A stretch of 64,000 bases of DNA, taken from contig OX442314.1 of the NCBI GenBank assembly GCA_949358305.1, positions 22,995,060 through 23,059,059 on the forward strand, in the 5' to 3' direction. The position numbers and the translations under genes are program-made. Source of the stretch: Strigamia acuminata. Lineage: Eukaryota; Arthropoda; Chilopoda; Geophilomorpha; Linotaeniidae. This document shows, one piece after another, positions 36,194 through 47,823 of the stretch (position 1 is the stretch's first letter; the number at the start of each line of letters is the position of its first letter). The notes beneath the pieces were generated by a model. That model did not search any database. It was given only the letters and a program-made list of their open reading frames with translations, and had not been told where the DNA came from.

Positions 36194-36601
36194 TCATAAA
36201 AAATGCAGTTGCGGTAAGCTACTTACAAGAAAACTTTTAGTGTGCGGAATTTTTTTAAACTTTTCGGTTGATGGCGGCCCAGGATAGACGCGTGATAAAT
36301 GAATTAGAGCTAGATTAAAAGCTGTGAGAGACGCTGGAGGATAGTTGCGTTTAATTTGTTGGTTGACGACATCATTGAAAGGCGGGAGAAAGGTGTCTCT
36401 TGAGAAATCATTTTTCATTGTGTTGCGTGCAAATGGTAGTGGCTGGAGACTGAGATTAAGCAGTTTTTGGACCGCTCCATGCATTACTTTGGAGGCGGGT
36501 AGAATAGAGCTTGCAACCTGGTTTATCACCTGTAATTTGTCCATCATGAGGCGTTGTTGTAATGTAGATTGTGGTAAGTTGCCAAATGCTTCAGGCTTCA
36601 T
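36194..36601 (-). CDS. Unidentified ORF, possible exon or transposon relic
   Basis: An ATG at 36601 opens 135 codons in a patch richer in G+C than its surroundings. The protein has mixed, protein-like composition: helix-like segments around residues 15-50 (TLQQRLMMDKLQVINQVASS) and 80-105, then a Pro-rich stretch. I do not recognise the family; the LLNLS...FARN...F pattern loosely recalls capsid-like regions of some tyrosine-recombinase retroelements, a weak resemblance. A good splice donor GTAAGT lies inside the frame at 36226-36221 (minus strand), so an exon could end at 36227. No matching acceptor is evident. The plus strand is also open over much of the region, which lowers confidence. 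Confidence 0.25.
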   Translation of the reverse strand: MKPEAFGNLPQSTLQQRLMMDKLQVINQVASSILPASKVMHGAVQKLLNLSLQPLPFARNTMKNDFSRDTFLPPFNDVVNQQIKRNYPPASLTAFNLALIHLSRVYPGPPSTEKFKKIPHTKSFLVSSLPQLHFL

Positions 36602-36607
36602 TGGCAA

Positions 36608-39600
36608 TGGTCTTTGGTCGCATTTTTTTTATTTGTATGGGTTTGTGACTGGAAGGAAATTAAATAAGATGCTATTTTTTTAGGTTTTTTTTCGTTTACA
36701 GTTGTCTAAATGTTAAGTCATTTGGCTTTTTGCAGCTGAAGTTGCCAATATTTCTGCTGGAATGGGTTTAAGAATTGAAGCTATGTTTTTAAAGCATATT
36801 CAAATTTTTTTCTTTTTTTAAAGATTAATCCACGATGGAAAAGAAGGATTTTTTTTTCTCCTTCTTTTGCTTTTAATCAATTTTTCTTTTTTATCTTATG
36901 AAATTTTCTTGGAGCAAATCCAAGTTGTGAATAGTTTGATATATAGAATTTTATTTTATTTCTACATCAAAACATCTGCAGGGAAGCCTACAATAGGGTG
37001 AACTAAGAGATAGTTATTAAAGATTGCAAAGATTGCGCTTTTTTTTTTTAAATAAAAAAAAAATAAATAAAAAAAGATTTTCTTTGCAATTAAAGTCCAA
37101 CCAATCAGTGGATGATGGAAAGATTGAAAGCTATGGGGGAAAGAAATCCTATGATCATCTGGTAGAAGATGATCAGTCAGCTGCAGTGTTCTTACCGATT
37201 ATTTTTATTATGACAGACAAGTTGAAGGTCTTGAAAAATGTGTAGTCAATTTCAGGTACAAGACCCTCATTACAACACGGTTTACTCCAATCCTGCACAT
37301 TTGTTCACATGTAATGAAAGTTGAAGTTGATTCAACAAACAGTTGATGCTGATAAATTTGTTTTAACAGGAACACCTGCAACAAAAGCCTATGTCAGACT
37401 GGTATCAAAGGATATTGTGTGTTAGTCTTAGTAATTTGGTTTCCATGGATGCCAATTGCCTCAACTCATTTAGATCTCAGTGTTTTTTTTCCTGCCATGG
37501 CTCATCAAGTTGAATATCTTCCAATTGCTATCAACGTTCCACAACAACAAGATATTTTTTTATTTTTTAATTATTTTTTTCCAAACAAATCAATCGATAC
37601 AGAGATTCTAAGACCTATTTTGTACCCCTTAATGTGATTAGATTGTCTTTACGAGCAAATCGCCCTATAATGAAAGATTACTTTTGTGCGGTGTATCGCA
37701 GTGAAGCAACTCACTTCCTTAAGACTCTAAAACAGCGCCTGTAAAATCTATTGATTTAATGTTTTTAAAGTGTCAATTTTCATTTATTGTGTTTAATTTT
37801 TAAATTAGTCAAATTTATTTGTTTTCTGAATTTATTGAGTAATGATTATTTTTTACATGTGTTTTATTTCGAATAACATTGTTCTTATTGAGGGCTGTTA
37901 CAAGAGCCCTCTAGTATGTAAATTTGCTGACCGGTCCTTGGTGACCAGAAGTTAACCCCGTTTTTGTGGTTCTGCCACCATCTTTTTTCATGTATGAACG
38001 CTTGTTACCACGCGTTTCTTTGTGCTACAATTTCTACAATTAAAAGTTAAGTTAAGTTTAAATTTGTCTCAAATTGTTGCTCACGTGTTGCAATCGCAAC
38101 TAGATTGTTTCGAAGTCTCGAAAGCGCCCTCTTTATTACTCTTTTCTAAACTCTTTACCGTAAAGTAAAACATTATTTTTTGTTATCTCTTTATTTTATC
38201 CTGAACCAAGGATAACATGGACATGTATTTGTGTGTTATTTCCTATTGATTTGTTGTTCTGTGCACTGATTGGATGACAGCAATCACATGTTACGCATTG
38301 CTTGCCAACTAAGCATGTTTGTTACCTGTTGTCATCCCAGAATACGGTGCAGCTATATATTATGTGGCGCCATTGTTTAATGGACACTGCCATTTTGAAA
38401 ACGAACTAGACGCACATTGAAGTTGAAAAATTTCGCCCTTCGTGAGTTGCAGTATACAAAATGAGTTAGTTCGTGCGTAGGTGGCACAAAGTAGTTCACA
38501 CGCAACGCGTCACTACAAAGCAGAATTTGTGCGTGACGCATGCGTTAACGCATGCATGGTGAACCCACCTTAATTCAATCTTTTGTCATCCATCCTAAAA
38601 TACAACAATCTACAAGAAAACTACGTTTTCATTCGTTGCCATTTTTCCGTTGGAACTAAGGTGTGGTCAATACGAAAGCGAAATTTAGATGATAAAATTC
38701 AAATGACCTCGTTCATCACATAACAATTTACACACGCTTAAATTCACTTTACCTATAGGCCACGAGTGCTTTGCTGCTGCTCATGGCCATTTCCTTCCCT
38801 GGCAAGCTGACATCCATCAGGAAATAGCTGTTTGCAAGCTTGCAATAGCCAGGGAAAATCTTGACATTGCAGGATATTGCGCACTCGTCCCAACATGACC
38901 TCCTCATCTCCAATAAAAAAAAGGCGATTAAGAAGTGATTTTTTTTATTTTAAAGTTGTTATTCTGCTCTTTAAAGATTTGTTGTGTATGATTTATTTAC
39001 ACGTGGATTTAAACGATGATCATTCATCTTTTTACATCAATATTAAAGTGAATAAGTACTGTAATAGGTCTGTAATTCATCACTTTCCACGTAAATACAT
39101 CATTCGTTGATTCAGTTTACTTTATGTGCATTCGTAGGTAAAACATTTATGTTTTTTTGCAATACAAACATAAGAAAAACATCTAAAAACGTTGAGAGAT
39201 AAAATAAAGCGAGACATTGACACCAAAATGGGAGATAAGCTTAACTGCAGTGATTAATTACCATTACTTACCATTCACCAAAGACTAACTGGGTCAATTA
39301 CTTTTTTCGCCAAATAATTAATTGACCCAATTTGGTTAGAATAGTTAATTGGTAGCTACCATCTAATCAAGTTTATCTATTGGTTATCTAGCACAAGCAC
39401 CCGGTTACAGTAGTTTTATTTATTAGCATTTTTTTATTATCATTGTCGGGGATGACTAAAGTGTCGAACGGCGCTTCTTCTAGCCACAGCTATAACGAGG
39501 TTAATGTGTTGTCGGTCCTACGAGACACACAAAAGAAGTTTATGAATAATGTAATATGTAATTCGAATAAGTAAGGCACCCTTTTTCAGCTCCATTTTCT

Positions 39601-41180
39601 AATTTCTTTTTTTTTGGGGGTTTTTTTCGTGCAGATTCGTAATTTTTTTTAAATTCCTTTCATGTAGTGTCAATACTGACAGTGTGCTTTTCTTTCCAAG
39701 GCCATTCTGTAGTATTATTCCATTAACCTGTCACATGTAAATGAAATGAAGTGAATTCCTGACAGCAGTTTATTATTCTATTCATCTGGGTTTTTAAATT
39801 AAGTGAAGTTGTTGTATTTTGTTTGGACATAAAATTTATTTTTATGTTTTATTTTTTTATTTTATTTATTTATTTTTTTTTTGGACATTTAAAATCATAA
39901 AGATATTTCTTGGAATTGAAATGTAAAACATTTTGCTAGTAACGGAAGGAAAAGGAAAATTTTAAGGGTTTTTAAATTGAAATATATGTCAACTACATGT
40001 CGGAGCGAGAAATAAAAGTTGATCTAATATTTTTTAAACTGATGGTTTGCTTTAAAAAAGGAAGTCATGTGTAGTTTAGTGCACTTTACAGGTCTTCTCG
40101 AGTATTTTCTCATTTCTTTTTATTTTTCGTGTAGTTTATTATTTTTTGAGTGTTTTCCATAGAACGTATAAAGCTTTATATATTGGTTGGTGTAGTTTTT
40201 CCAAAATATTCTTTAAAATAAACCAAAAAGCTCTTCGACCATAATCAAGTAAAATATGGCGTCTAAAAAGCGGTTGAAAACCACTTTTATGATCAATAAT
40301 TGATTGAATTCCAGTGAATCTTTTTTCTCTCCTAGTGAATTTTTTCCATGTTGAGTACATTTGCAAGCTTTTACATGCTCATTCAGTCTCTCTATGTTTA
40401 AAGATCTAATGGCTTTTACATTTATTTATAATTTATTTTTTTTAATTTCTGGCGGTTTCTTCATCTTTAAATTCATTTCAAACCTTGAAAGATATCAACT
40501 GATATGTAATGTAATGCCATTTAATTAGACTGGATCGTAAACACTTTATAATCTGCAGTCGTTGAAAGAGGAGATTCCAGACTATAAACGAGATTTCAAT
40601 GATTCATTAATTTTAGTATGGTACGTCAGTTATTAAATTCGGCGCAGATTAAATTGAAGTTGCTACATCGTGATTTTTTTTTAAACAAGCACACTAATCC
40701 TGCAGGAAAGCTGGGTAATGTATTTGCACTCTAAAAATAAAAATAAAGGTGTGTTGTTACTCCATTAAAGCTATCTCACACGTCCCAGTGGGCGCACACC
40801 TTTTAGACATGTATTTAATTAAACCTTTGAAGTGCAAATGATGTTGGGTGTAAGAAAAAGTTTACATGTTTTTTTTTTTACTGTAGGGTGTAGCTGCAGT
40901 TTATAAGCTTATTTAATTGGTGCAGTTCGTGCAGACTGTCAGGCTTGGTTTACTTATTGCTTGTGCACTCGATGATGTTTTTTATTTGGCACCACGACGT
41001 GTTATCTAATAAGCAACAACAAAAGCTCTTTCTTCGATCAAATAATTCCATTTCTCATTGTCGTTTATTTCATTCATTCGTCATTTCGTTTGTTTCGCTG
41101 GCTATCCGTACACTCTTGTCATTTCCGGGGAAGAAAAAAGAAAATTTCACGAACCGGAAAAAATAATAATTCGTAAAATT
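36608..41180. other. AT-rich non-coding stretch
   Basis: No gene is recognised. A hairpin-rich unit at 38460-38575 is listed separately. GAGGGCT/AGCCCTC at 37890-37911 is a small stem-loop. The DNA immediately before 41181 would be the proximal promoter of the H2A copy; no CCAAT or histone-specific element is certain. Confidence 0.4.
38460..38575. repeat. Probable transposon end with 18-bp perfect palindrome
   Basis: GCATGCGTTAACGCATGC at 38538-38555 is its own complement. It sits 8 bp inside GGTGAACCCACCTT, and upstream are repeated words such as GTGCGTGACGC, CGCAACGCGTCACTAC and GTGCGTAGGTGGCAC. The GC-rich, self-complementary patch in AT-rich DNA looks like the terminal part of a DNA transposon; the partner end was not found. 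Confidence 0.35.
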
Positions 41181-41188
41181 TATAAATA
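41181..41188 (+). promoter_or_regulatory. TATA box of histone H2A copy
   Basis: TATAAATA lies 97 bp before the canonical-frame ATG at 41278 and 65 bp before the alternative ATG at 41246, predicting a start of transcription near 41210-41220. A positioned TATA box is typical of histone genes and argues against a simple processed retrocopy, which would lack its promoter. Confidence 0.6.
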
Positions 41189-41245
41189 CTCAAGAAACAA
41201 ATTGGACTAAAATGAATCTGTGTGTGATATTTTATTTCTCATCTG

Positions 41246-41626
41246 ATGGGAAGATTAAAGAACATAAAACGCAAATCATGTCTGGCCGAGGTAAAGGAAA
41301 CAGCAGTGCCAACAAATCGAAGAGTAAATCTCGTCGGTCGAATCCATCGTTTACTCCGCAAGGGAAAGTATGCAAATCGTATCGGTGCTGGATCTCCGAT
41401 TTTCTTGGCTGCGGTCTTGGAGTATCTGGTGGCCGAAGTTATGGAGTTAGCTGGAAACGCCGCGAAAGACAACAAGAAGTCGAGAATAATTCCTCGACAT
41501 TTTCAGTTGGCCGCCAAGAACGACGAAGAGTTGTGTAAATTGCTGTCGACTGTCACCATTGCGGAGGGTGGCGTTATCCCCAATATTCAGACCGAACTTT
41601 TGTCCAAGAAGACTGACAAGAAGTAA
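41246..41626 (+). pseudogene. H2A: Histone H2A gene with deleted, frame-shifted N-terminal tail
   Basis: The core of histone H2A, a nucleosome subunit, is clear: [60 protein letters not shown] and GGVIPNIQ, ending KKTDKK at 41623. Acidic-patch residues (..LEYLVAE..MEL.., NDEE) are kept. The usual start MSGRGKG is present at 41278 but in another frame; compared with the family about 29 bp covering the SSRAGLQFP region are missing near 41332, so the two parts are out of frame. An upstream ATG at 41246 is in frame with the core and gives a 126-residue protein with an unrelated, basic N-tail of about normal length. No intron, no histone 3' stem-loop and no SQ motif are seen. It is either a decayed H2A gene or a variant with a replaced tail. 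Confidence 0.85.
41278..41337 (+). other. Canonical H2A N-tail start, out of frame with the histone fold
   Basis: ATG at 41278 begins MSGRGKG followed by Ser/Lys/Asn-rich residues ending KSKSR, as in H2A tails. The frame then enters NPSFTPQGK and runs on in a non-histone reading to 41538. The join with the core frame lies at about 41332-41337, where TCTCGTCGGTCGA can be read as the end of the tail or the start of VGR. Confidence 0.75.
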
Positions 41627-41715
41627 AAAGTTGCGAGAGAAGACGGTTTTCGTTGTACATGCAACGGATCGTGTTTTTTTTTTAGAGCTACACGATTTTG
41701 TGAGAGTAGAAGCAA

Positions 41716-41733
41716 AATAAATGTTTGAATAAA
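41716..41733 (+). terminator. Poly(A) signals of H2A copy
   Basis: AATAAA occurs at 41716-41721 and 41728-41733, about 90-105 bp after the stop codon. With no stem-loop present, the transcript, if made, would be polyadenylated like replication-independent histone mRNAs. Confidence 0.5.
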
Positions 41734-44700
41734 TAAAAATAAATAATTTCTGCTTCCAATTAAGTTTAGTAACTGTTTATTTATCGTTTGTATGTTAAAA
41801 ATTTTCCGTTCGTATACTTTGTTTTGAGCGTAGCATTTTAAAATTTACAAAACTGTTACCGGTATAGTTTTATACTGTTTAAAATCAATCTTAATAAAAA
41901 TGTGGCTGAAATGGCTCAAAATGCCAAAAAAGAGGTTTAACTTCTGTAGTAGTTTTTGCCTTATGTTTATGCTGTTTATAAAATCACCAATAACCACAGA
42001 AATGGAAACTTTTGTTCGTCTGAAGACGCTTTTTATTTTTAATACCTTAGAAGATGTCTTAAAGTTGTCTTTTGAATTGTTTATTGCTTCGTGTTTGCAG
42101 TTATCAAAAAAGCAAAAGAGGAAAGAGCCAATAGAGAGCGCTGGAATTCTTTAGTTCTCTTGGGGCTCATGTTTTTCTGAGTGGCCTAACTTGAGTAACA
42201 GCTCAGGTGTGGAGGGAGGATATTGCAGACATTGCCCACTCAGGACTTAACTAGTATTTAGTAAATTTAATGGTTTGGGTTTATTTTTTTATTATTATTT
42301 ACTATTTCATCAATTTTTTTCTTACTTTATTTTTTCTACAAATATGATGAAAACATTTTATTATTTTTTGGAGTTTATTTTTGAAAGCAAGCAATTTCAA
42401 AAAGTAGTGGTATATCGATAAAAGAGTGAAAAGTTTTTCAATATTTACATTCGAAGGAGAGAGTATTGTTTGCAAGAAGTTTTAATAAATTGTGTAGGGC
42501 TCTAGGTAAAATTAAAGCTGTATTTCATTTATTCCATTTCTATCCCAATTGGAGTACATTTAAAGATTGTAAAGATTTGTTAAGACACGCATTGTGCAGT
42601 TCTATTTATTTAATTTAAGAATGCAAGAAATGTATAAGCTGTGATTGAGAATCGTGCAGGCTGCAGTCGGTTGGAATTCTCTGTAAAGTAAATGCGATGT
42701 GTTCCGCTGAGATGAGGAACTGTATTATTTAAGAGCACAAATGCTCTTGTAGCTTCTAAAAGCGGATTTAGGACCATTTCGTTATTAATGAAATAATTCT
42801 AAATTTGTTTTATGGGGGGAAGAAGCGACTGCGGAGGATTATACGTTGGAAAAGAAAAAAAAAATGCAATTTTTGTTGAATTAATCTATGAATTTTTTAT
42901 GAATACAAATGTAATAATCTCTTATTATATTTTTGACATTTTGATACTATGCTGATGCTGATTCGTGGAAATAATAATAATAAGCCTAAAGCAAGTGAAA
43001 TTATCGGAAGAATGCAACTTCAAAGACAGTTGTGGTTTGGTTTTGATTTGTTTAAAAGGATAATCCAGCAGAGAAACCTTATACAAACACACAGTCAACA
43101 AATAGCAAACAACAATTACATTTTATTGTTGTTTATCGTCGGTAGTTGAGCACACAATAGAAGCAATTCTTTTGTCAAGCGAAAACTGATTAGTTTGTGC
43201 CTACCGATGCCGAAGAATAATTTCTTTCTTTCAATTTTTTTTTTTTAGTTATCGCTGAGACTTGGAGTAAAAATTTAAAAATATCAATATTCTTATTTTA
43301 TTGCGTCTTATGATCTTTGTGCTTAGTTCATACATTTTTTAAAAATGTTTCTAGAAGGGAAAAAAAGATTTTAAAAGAAGATGAGACTTGGGGGTTCGGC
43401 TTTCACTGATTATACGTCTTATGGACGTGTCAAATCCTCTTTGGCACCAGTTTGGGATCCTCTTTACTTTGTTATCACATGCCACTAGGCTCCATTTTGT
43501 GGCTATAAAACTGTCCACTGAATGGTCATTTTTGAGATTGTAGCACATGATTTGCATTCAAGTTTTGATGAAGTGGTCACCTGTGTTTACTGCTTGGCCT
43601 CTGCAGATTACATCTTGATTTTAGTTCAAGTTGAACTGCTTCTTTTCATTTCTTCTCTTCTTTTTATATTGATTTTTTTACACTATTGGTTTTTAAGAGT
43701 AATTTTTTTGGGGTACAAATCCATAAGCTTAAAAGCTATCATCACACTCTATGGTCAGTTTGAAGATGAGTTCATTTTATTGAATGATGAAGGAGTAGAA
43801 TTATTTTGGGTTTTGGCAGTTTGCCCTGTCCATGGCATTTGGCAAGTCATTAATGAGTACAGTTCTGTGATTGAGATGAAAAATTGGACGCCCCTCGGAT
43901 CGATGGAAATTCAGCACAAATGATTGATCAGGCTTGAACTCGGCTTCCAGCAAAGACTGAAGAAATAATAGAATAAAAAAAAAATTGAATATCAATTTTT
44001 AATAATTCAATTTTTCTCGTTTGAAAGTTATAAATTTGTTCAACCATTTTTCCACTATGTTGTAATTGCAACTAAATTCAATTTATTGTGCTTATTACAT
44101 GCGCGGTTTTAAAAATTAAATTAAATTAACATTAAAGAAACCTAACTTTCAACCTCATGGTCATAATCAAACTTTATGCGAGCTAATAGGCACATGCAAC
44201 GACATAATTCTCACATGCTCAAGCAGTTTTCAAACGTTACCTAAAGGGATCATGCTTGCTGAAGATTGGAAAGTTGAAAGGGTCTAAAAGAAAAACATGA
44301 ATCCTGATTACAACCGCAAGGTCGAACAGCTTTGTCTCTTATATTTTGATTTCATTTGATTTTTAAAACAAGCTGCACAGTAGCCGACTCGTGGTCCGCA
44401 GGGCCATGCAAACAACTCTTTTTCGAGGTCAGAATTGTGAAATTTATTGATATAATGTTTAAAAAATAATGAAAACAAATCAGCAAATTGAAATTTTTTC
44501 TTCTTATGAAAATAAAATAATTTAGACATTACAAAAAACGGTGGTTTTTCTTGTTTACTTGCATAATAATGCAAATTTGAATACATTTATTGAAGAAATT
44601 CAGTACTTTTGCAGTAGAAATTTAATTTTTGCCACAATGGCTGGCTTTATTTCAGCTGATTTGTTTTCATTTTAAAATGAAAACATTTAACTTAAGATGA

Positions 44701-46465
44701 CTAAGATAAGTTGGATAGTACTAATTTGATGGCGCTCTACAACTTTGTAATTGACTTTTTTTCTCTAACCTGATTGGTTTAGAAGTTAGCAAGTGAATGA
44801 CCTTGAAAATGGCCTTCAAGGTCAAATTTGATGACATCATTGGATTGCTCTCACCCAACTTCCTTGACGATCGCTTCATCAAAGTTGGCCTAGATGCATT
44901 TGTTCAGGAAATATTTGAGGGGAACAGACTTTTGTTCCACCCTTTATATTATATCGGACTATCGGCATTATTTAAATTTAGAATATAATGTGTCGAGTGT
45001 AATGTGTCTTCCAAGTGGTTCGAAGTGATGAATATCGAATTGAATGGTTCAGTCATTAAATGGCAGCCATCAGGTAAGTTAAAAATTACACGAGTGTTTT
45101 ATTTTAACATATTAAACATAGGGATTGCGACACGCGTAACGCATCACAAATTAACAGGTGAGAAGTGGGTGGAGTCAGAACACTTCATTGTGGTCACTAG
45201 GGGAGCCATTTTTTGTTTTTGACCATGTTATTGTACATTGAAAATACATTAAAAATGAGCTAATCAATTTGCATTTTGAAACTTGGTGTGAAATTGGTTT
45301 TATTTTATTCAAAAACCTGTTTAGATATTGGGCGTGCCTTTACTCTTTGACATTTATATGCTGACAGCTGAGTTAAGATTCTCAGCAAAAATGTTTTGCT
45401 TGTAGCATTTCCCAATTGTTCATGGTACAATGTCATTTAAAAATTTTAAAGTGCACACTGGGTCCTGACGCGGGAGGGGGGTGTTGTTGTGAACAGTGCA
45501 TTGTAATTTCTCGTAATAATGTCATCTGCAAGCAGCAGGCAGCATAGATGTTGCTGTTTGTATGTCTTGACTGTGCATGCTCACTTGTATTATCATCAGC
45601 AGCATCTGGCAGGGATTGCTGTAAAAATTGTAACAGCTCTTTTCCAAGGAGACTTACGAGGTGTGGAGTCTGTGGACAAATGTCACAGTCATTCATTCGT
45701 GCTGATTTTAAGGGTCAGAAATGGGAGGGTTAACTTGTGATGTTTACACGCCATGAGTGGAGAGGGAAGAAAAATGGCTACTTCGGAACAGCTTGTTGTT
45801 ACACATCAGTTAATTACCAATTAGCAATGGCTTATTCGAAGCCATCAGCAGAAAATGCGGGAATGAAAATAGAATAATTTGCACACTTGTTTTAGTTGAT
45901 CATTGGATCAATTGTTTGGTTTTTACGACTGAATTAATAACAGTTTTGATTGTAGGGATTGTGGATTTAAGGTTTTCTCCAATGTCTCTTTAAAGTCTCG
46001 TTCCATTCTTGGCAAGATGTGTGTTGACGAAGCAACTCTTGGATTGACATCAGTTGTTGAAAGAATCGACGAACTTTCAACTTCAAGTTGTCAGGGGGAC
46101 ATGTGGTTTAATTTAAGCTTTTATATTAACGCTTGAGTGAGTTAAACTTTCAATATGTAGAATTAATACGGTCAAATTGGAAATTAATGACTCAAGGTTT
46201 GCCCTTGATCACAGTTTATGACACATTTAAGTGCATCGGTGATTTTAAATATAAAAAAAAAATAAAGAAGATTAAATTGGATAGAAATGGTTTATTTTCA
46301 CGTGTTTTTGACGGCGAAATTACTCAAATACAATGGCATTAATATTTCATTTTAATTTGTTTTGTAGTGTTTGTCGTTGGATGTCAATGACAATTTATTA
46401 ATATTAATGCAATTGAAACTTAGGTAATGAAAGCAGCAGGCTTTATAAGTACATCTTGAACAAAC
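41734..46465. other. AT-rich non-coding stretch
   Basis: No gene is recognised. GACCTTGAA/TTCAAGGTC forms a hairpin at 44799-44823 at the front of a 63-codon frame. Positions 45430-45740 have overlapping open frames on both strands; one plus frame contains a CxxC...CxxC pattern too short to support a zinc-finger call. Confidence 0.4.
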
Positions 46466-46540
46466 AAATGGTGACATTTGTCACGGTTATTTATCTTAAA
46501 GTGCGGGAGCACTTTAAGACAAATTACATCGATACCATTT
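46466..46540. repeat. Small hairpin element with nested stem
   Basis: AAATGGT (46466-46472) and ACCATTT (46534-46540) bracket 75 bp. Inside is an 11-bp perfect stem with a GGGA loop, TCTTAAAGTGC/GCACTTTAAGA, centred near 46506, and a GTGACA/TGTCAC palindrome. It resembles a tiny inverted-repeat element or a structured RNA. Confidence 0.5.
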
Positions 46541-46829
46541 AGGAAATTATTTCACTCAAAGTTCGTTTCAAAAAATTGTTAAATCTATATTGAATTGCGG
46601 CGCCAATATTTCGTGTTGCCACTGGAGCTTGAAAGGACGCTGCTTTAACTAATTGAGTAAGGTAAAGCCACGCGTCATTGTGAGCTGGAGGCTTTTAAAA
46701 AATCGTGTTAATCAAATTAACAAATGCAGAATGAAATGCAACATTCAAATGTGTGGAAAATCGAATGATGAGTTTAATTAGCTGCTTTAATAATAAATTA
46801 GCGCACAAATAAAATCTAATGTTTTGAAT

Positions 46830-46894
46830 GTGCAATCGTGGTCGCATAAAATCCTCACGCATTTTGTGAACATTTTAGGCGACCACGATTGTAC
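46830..46894. repeat. 65-nt hairpin, pre-miRNA-like or micro-MITE
   Basis: GTGCAATCGTGGTCGC (46830-46845) pairs with GCGACCACGATTGTAC (46879-46894), 15 of 16 positions. After a one-base A/G mismatch, TAAAAT pairs with ATTTTA, and TCAC/GTGA can pair near the loop. The length and nearly continuous stem are in the range of microRNA precursors, but perfect inverted repeats also arise from small transposons. Confidence 0.55.
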
Positions 46895-47154
46895 ATCGTT
46901 GATTTTGGCTTATTTGGATTGGTCATTGTTTAATTACTTGCAGCAGTTTGAAAAGCTGGTGACTTCTTTACACAAGTGATGTGTGTATCGGAAGCACATT
47001 TAAGCTCGTTGCATTTGTATTTGTATGTTTTGACACTTAGCAATTAGGCCATGTAAGCCACGATGTGTGCAACGACTCTCTTGAGGATCTAACCTAGCAT
47101 TTGTACCGAAGAGAACGGAGAAAAGCACAGAAAATCAAGTTATAACCTAGAAAC

Positions 47155-47219
47155 AGTACTTTAATGAGACGATGATGAGAAACAACTGAGATTCTCAGTC
47201 GGACACTCATTAAAGTACT
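47155..47219. repeat. 65-nt hairpin with perfect 14-bp stem
   Basis: AGTACTTTAATGAG (47155-47168) and CTCATTAAAGTACT (47206-47219) are exact complements. CCTAG/CTAGG just outside extend the symmetry after a short internal loop, and ACTGAG/CTCAGT forms an inner stem. Its size matches the hairpin at 46830 but the sequence is unrelated. Confidence 0.6.
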
Positions 47220-47629
47220 GACTAGGCCTAATGCTGCTTGACTTGTGTGTTCTAATGGAAACGGGTGACCAGCATGGTGAGCCGTTCCTGCCGTTCCTGC
47301 CCATTGTTGATATTGTGCTAAACACAAGAGTGCCAGAAGTTGGGGGTGCTAAATTGTGCGTGCTCTATTCTTCCTGGACTCAGCTGTAGGCGTACGCACT
47401 TAAATAGTTGCCACATACTGCGCGGCACTGCTCAGCTAAAACTGCTAGTATGTAATAACATTCGCTACAAGGGCGCGACGGGTAGTCTAGTATTATTTAT
47501 ATCGTTTTATTTGAGAATTAAAACGCATACTACTGCGTATGAAGTATAAACATATACAATGAATAATTCACACAACATGAGAGTAGCACTACTTGTTAAC
47601 ACGAGATGATGTTTGTGAATATAAACTCA

Positions 47630-47664
47630 AAAAGTATGCCATACATTATGTATGGCATACTTTT
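47630..47664. repeat. Perfect 35-nt palindrome
   Basis: AAAAGTATGCCATACAT (47630-47646), one T, and its exact complement (47648-47664). There is no loop, so it favours a cruciform or marks fused inverted termini. It is built like the palindrome at 15442. Confidence 0.85.
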
Positions 47665-47823
47665 CAGTAGCCACATCAAAGCTTTAAAATTAATATTTTA
47701 TTAAAATTTAATATTTTCAACAGTTTAAACTCACTTGAAACGATTGTACACATACACTTTTTGACTTTAACATGGAAAACAGAAGAAAACACGTGAATCT
47801 CGTGTTTTCTCGCGTTTTCCCGA

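Noticed and set aside
45548-45733. Small ORF with a CxxC...CxxC pattern
   Set aside because: Too short and isolated, with competing open frames on both strands; a zinc-binding domain cannot be supported.
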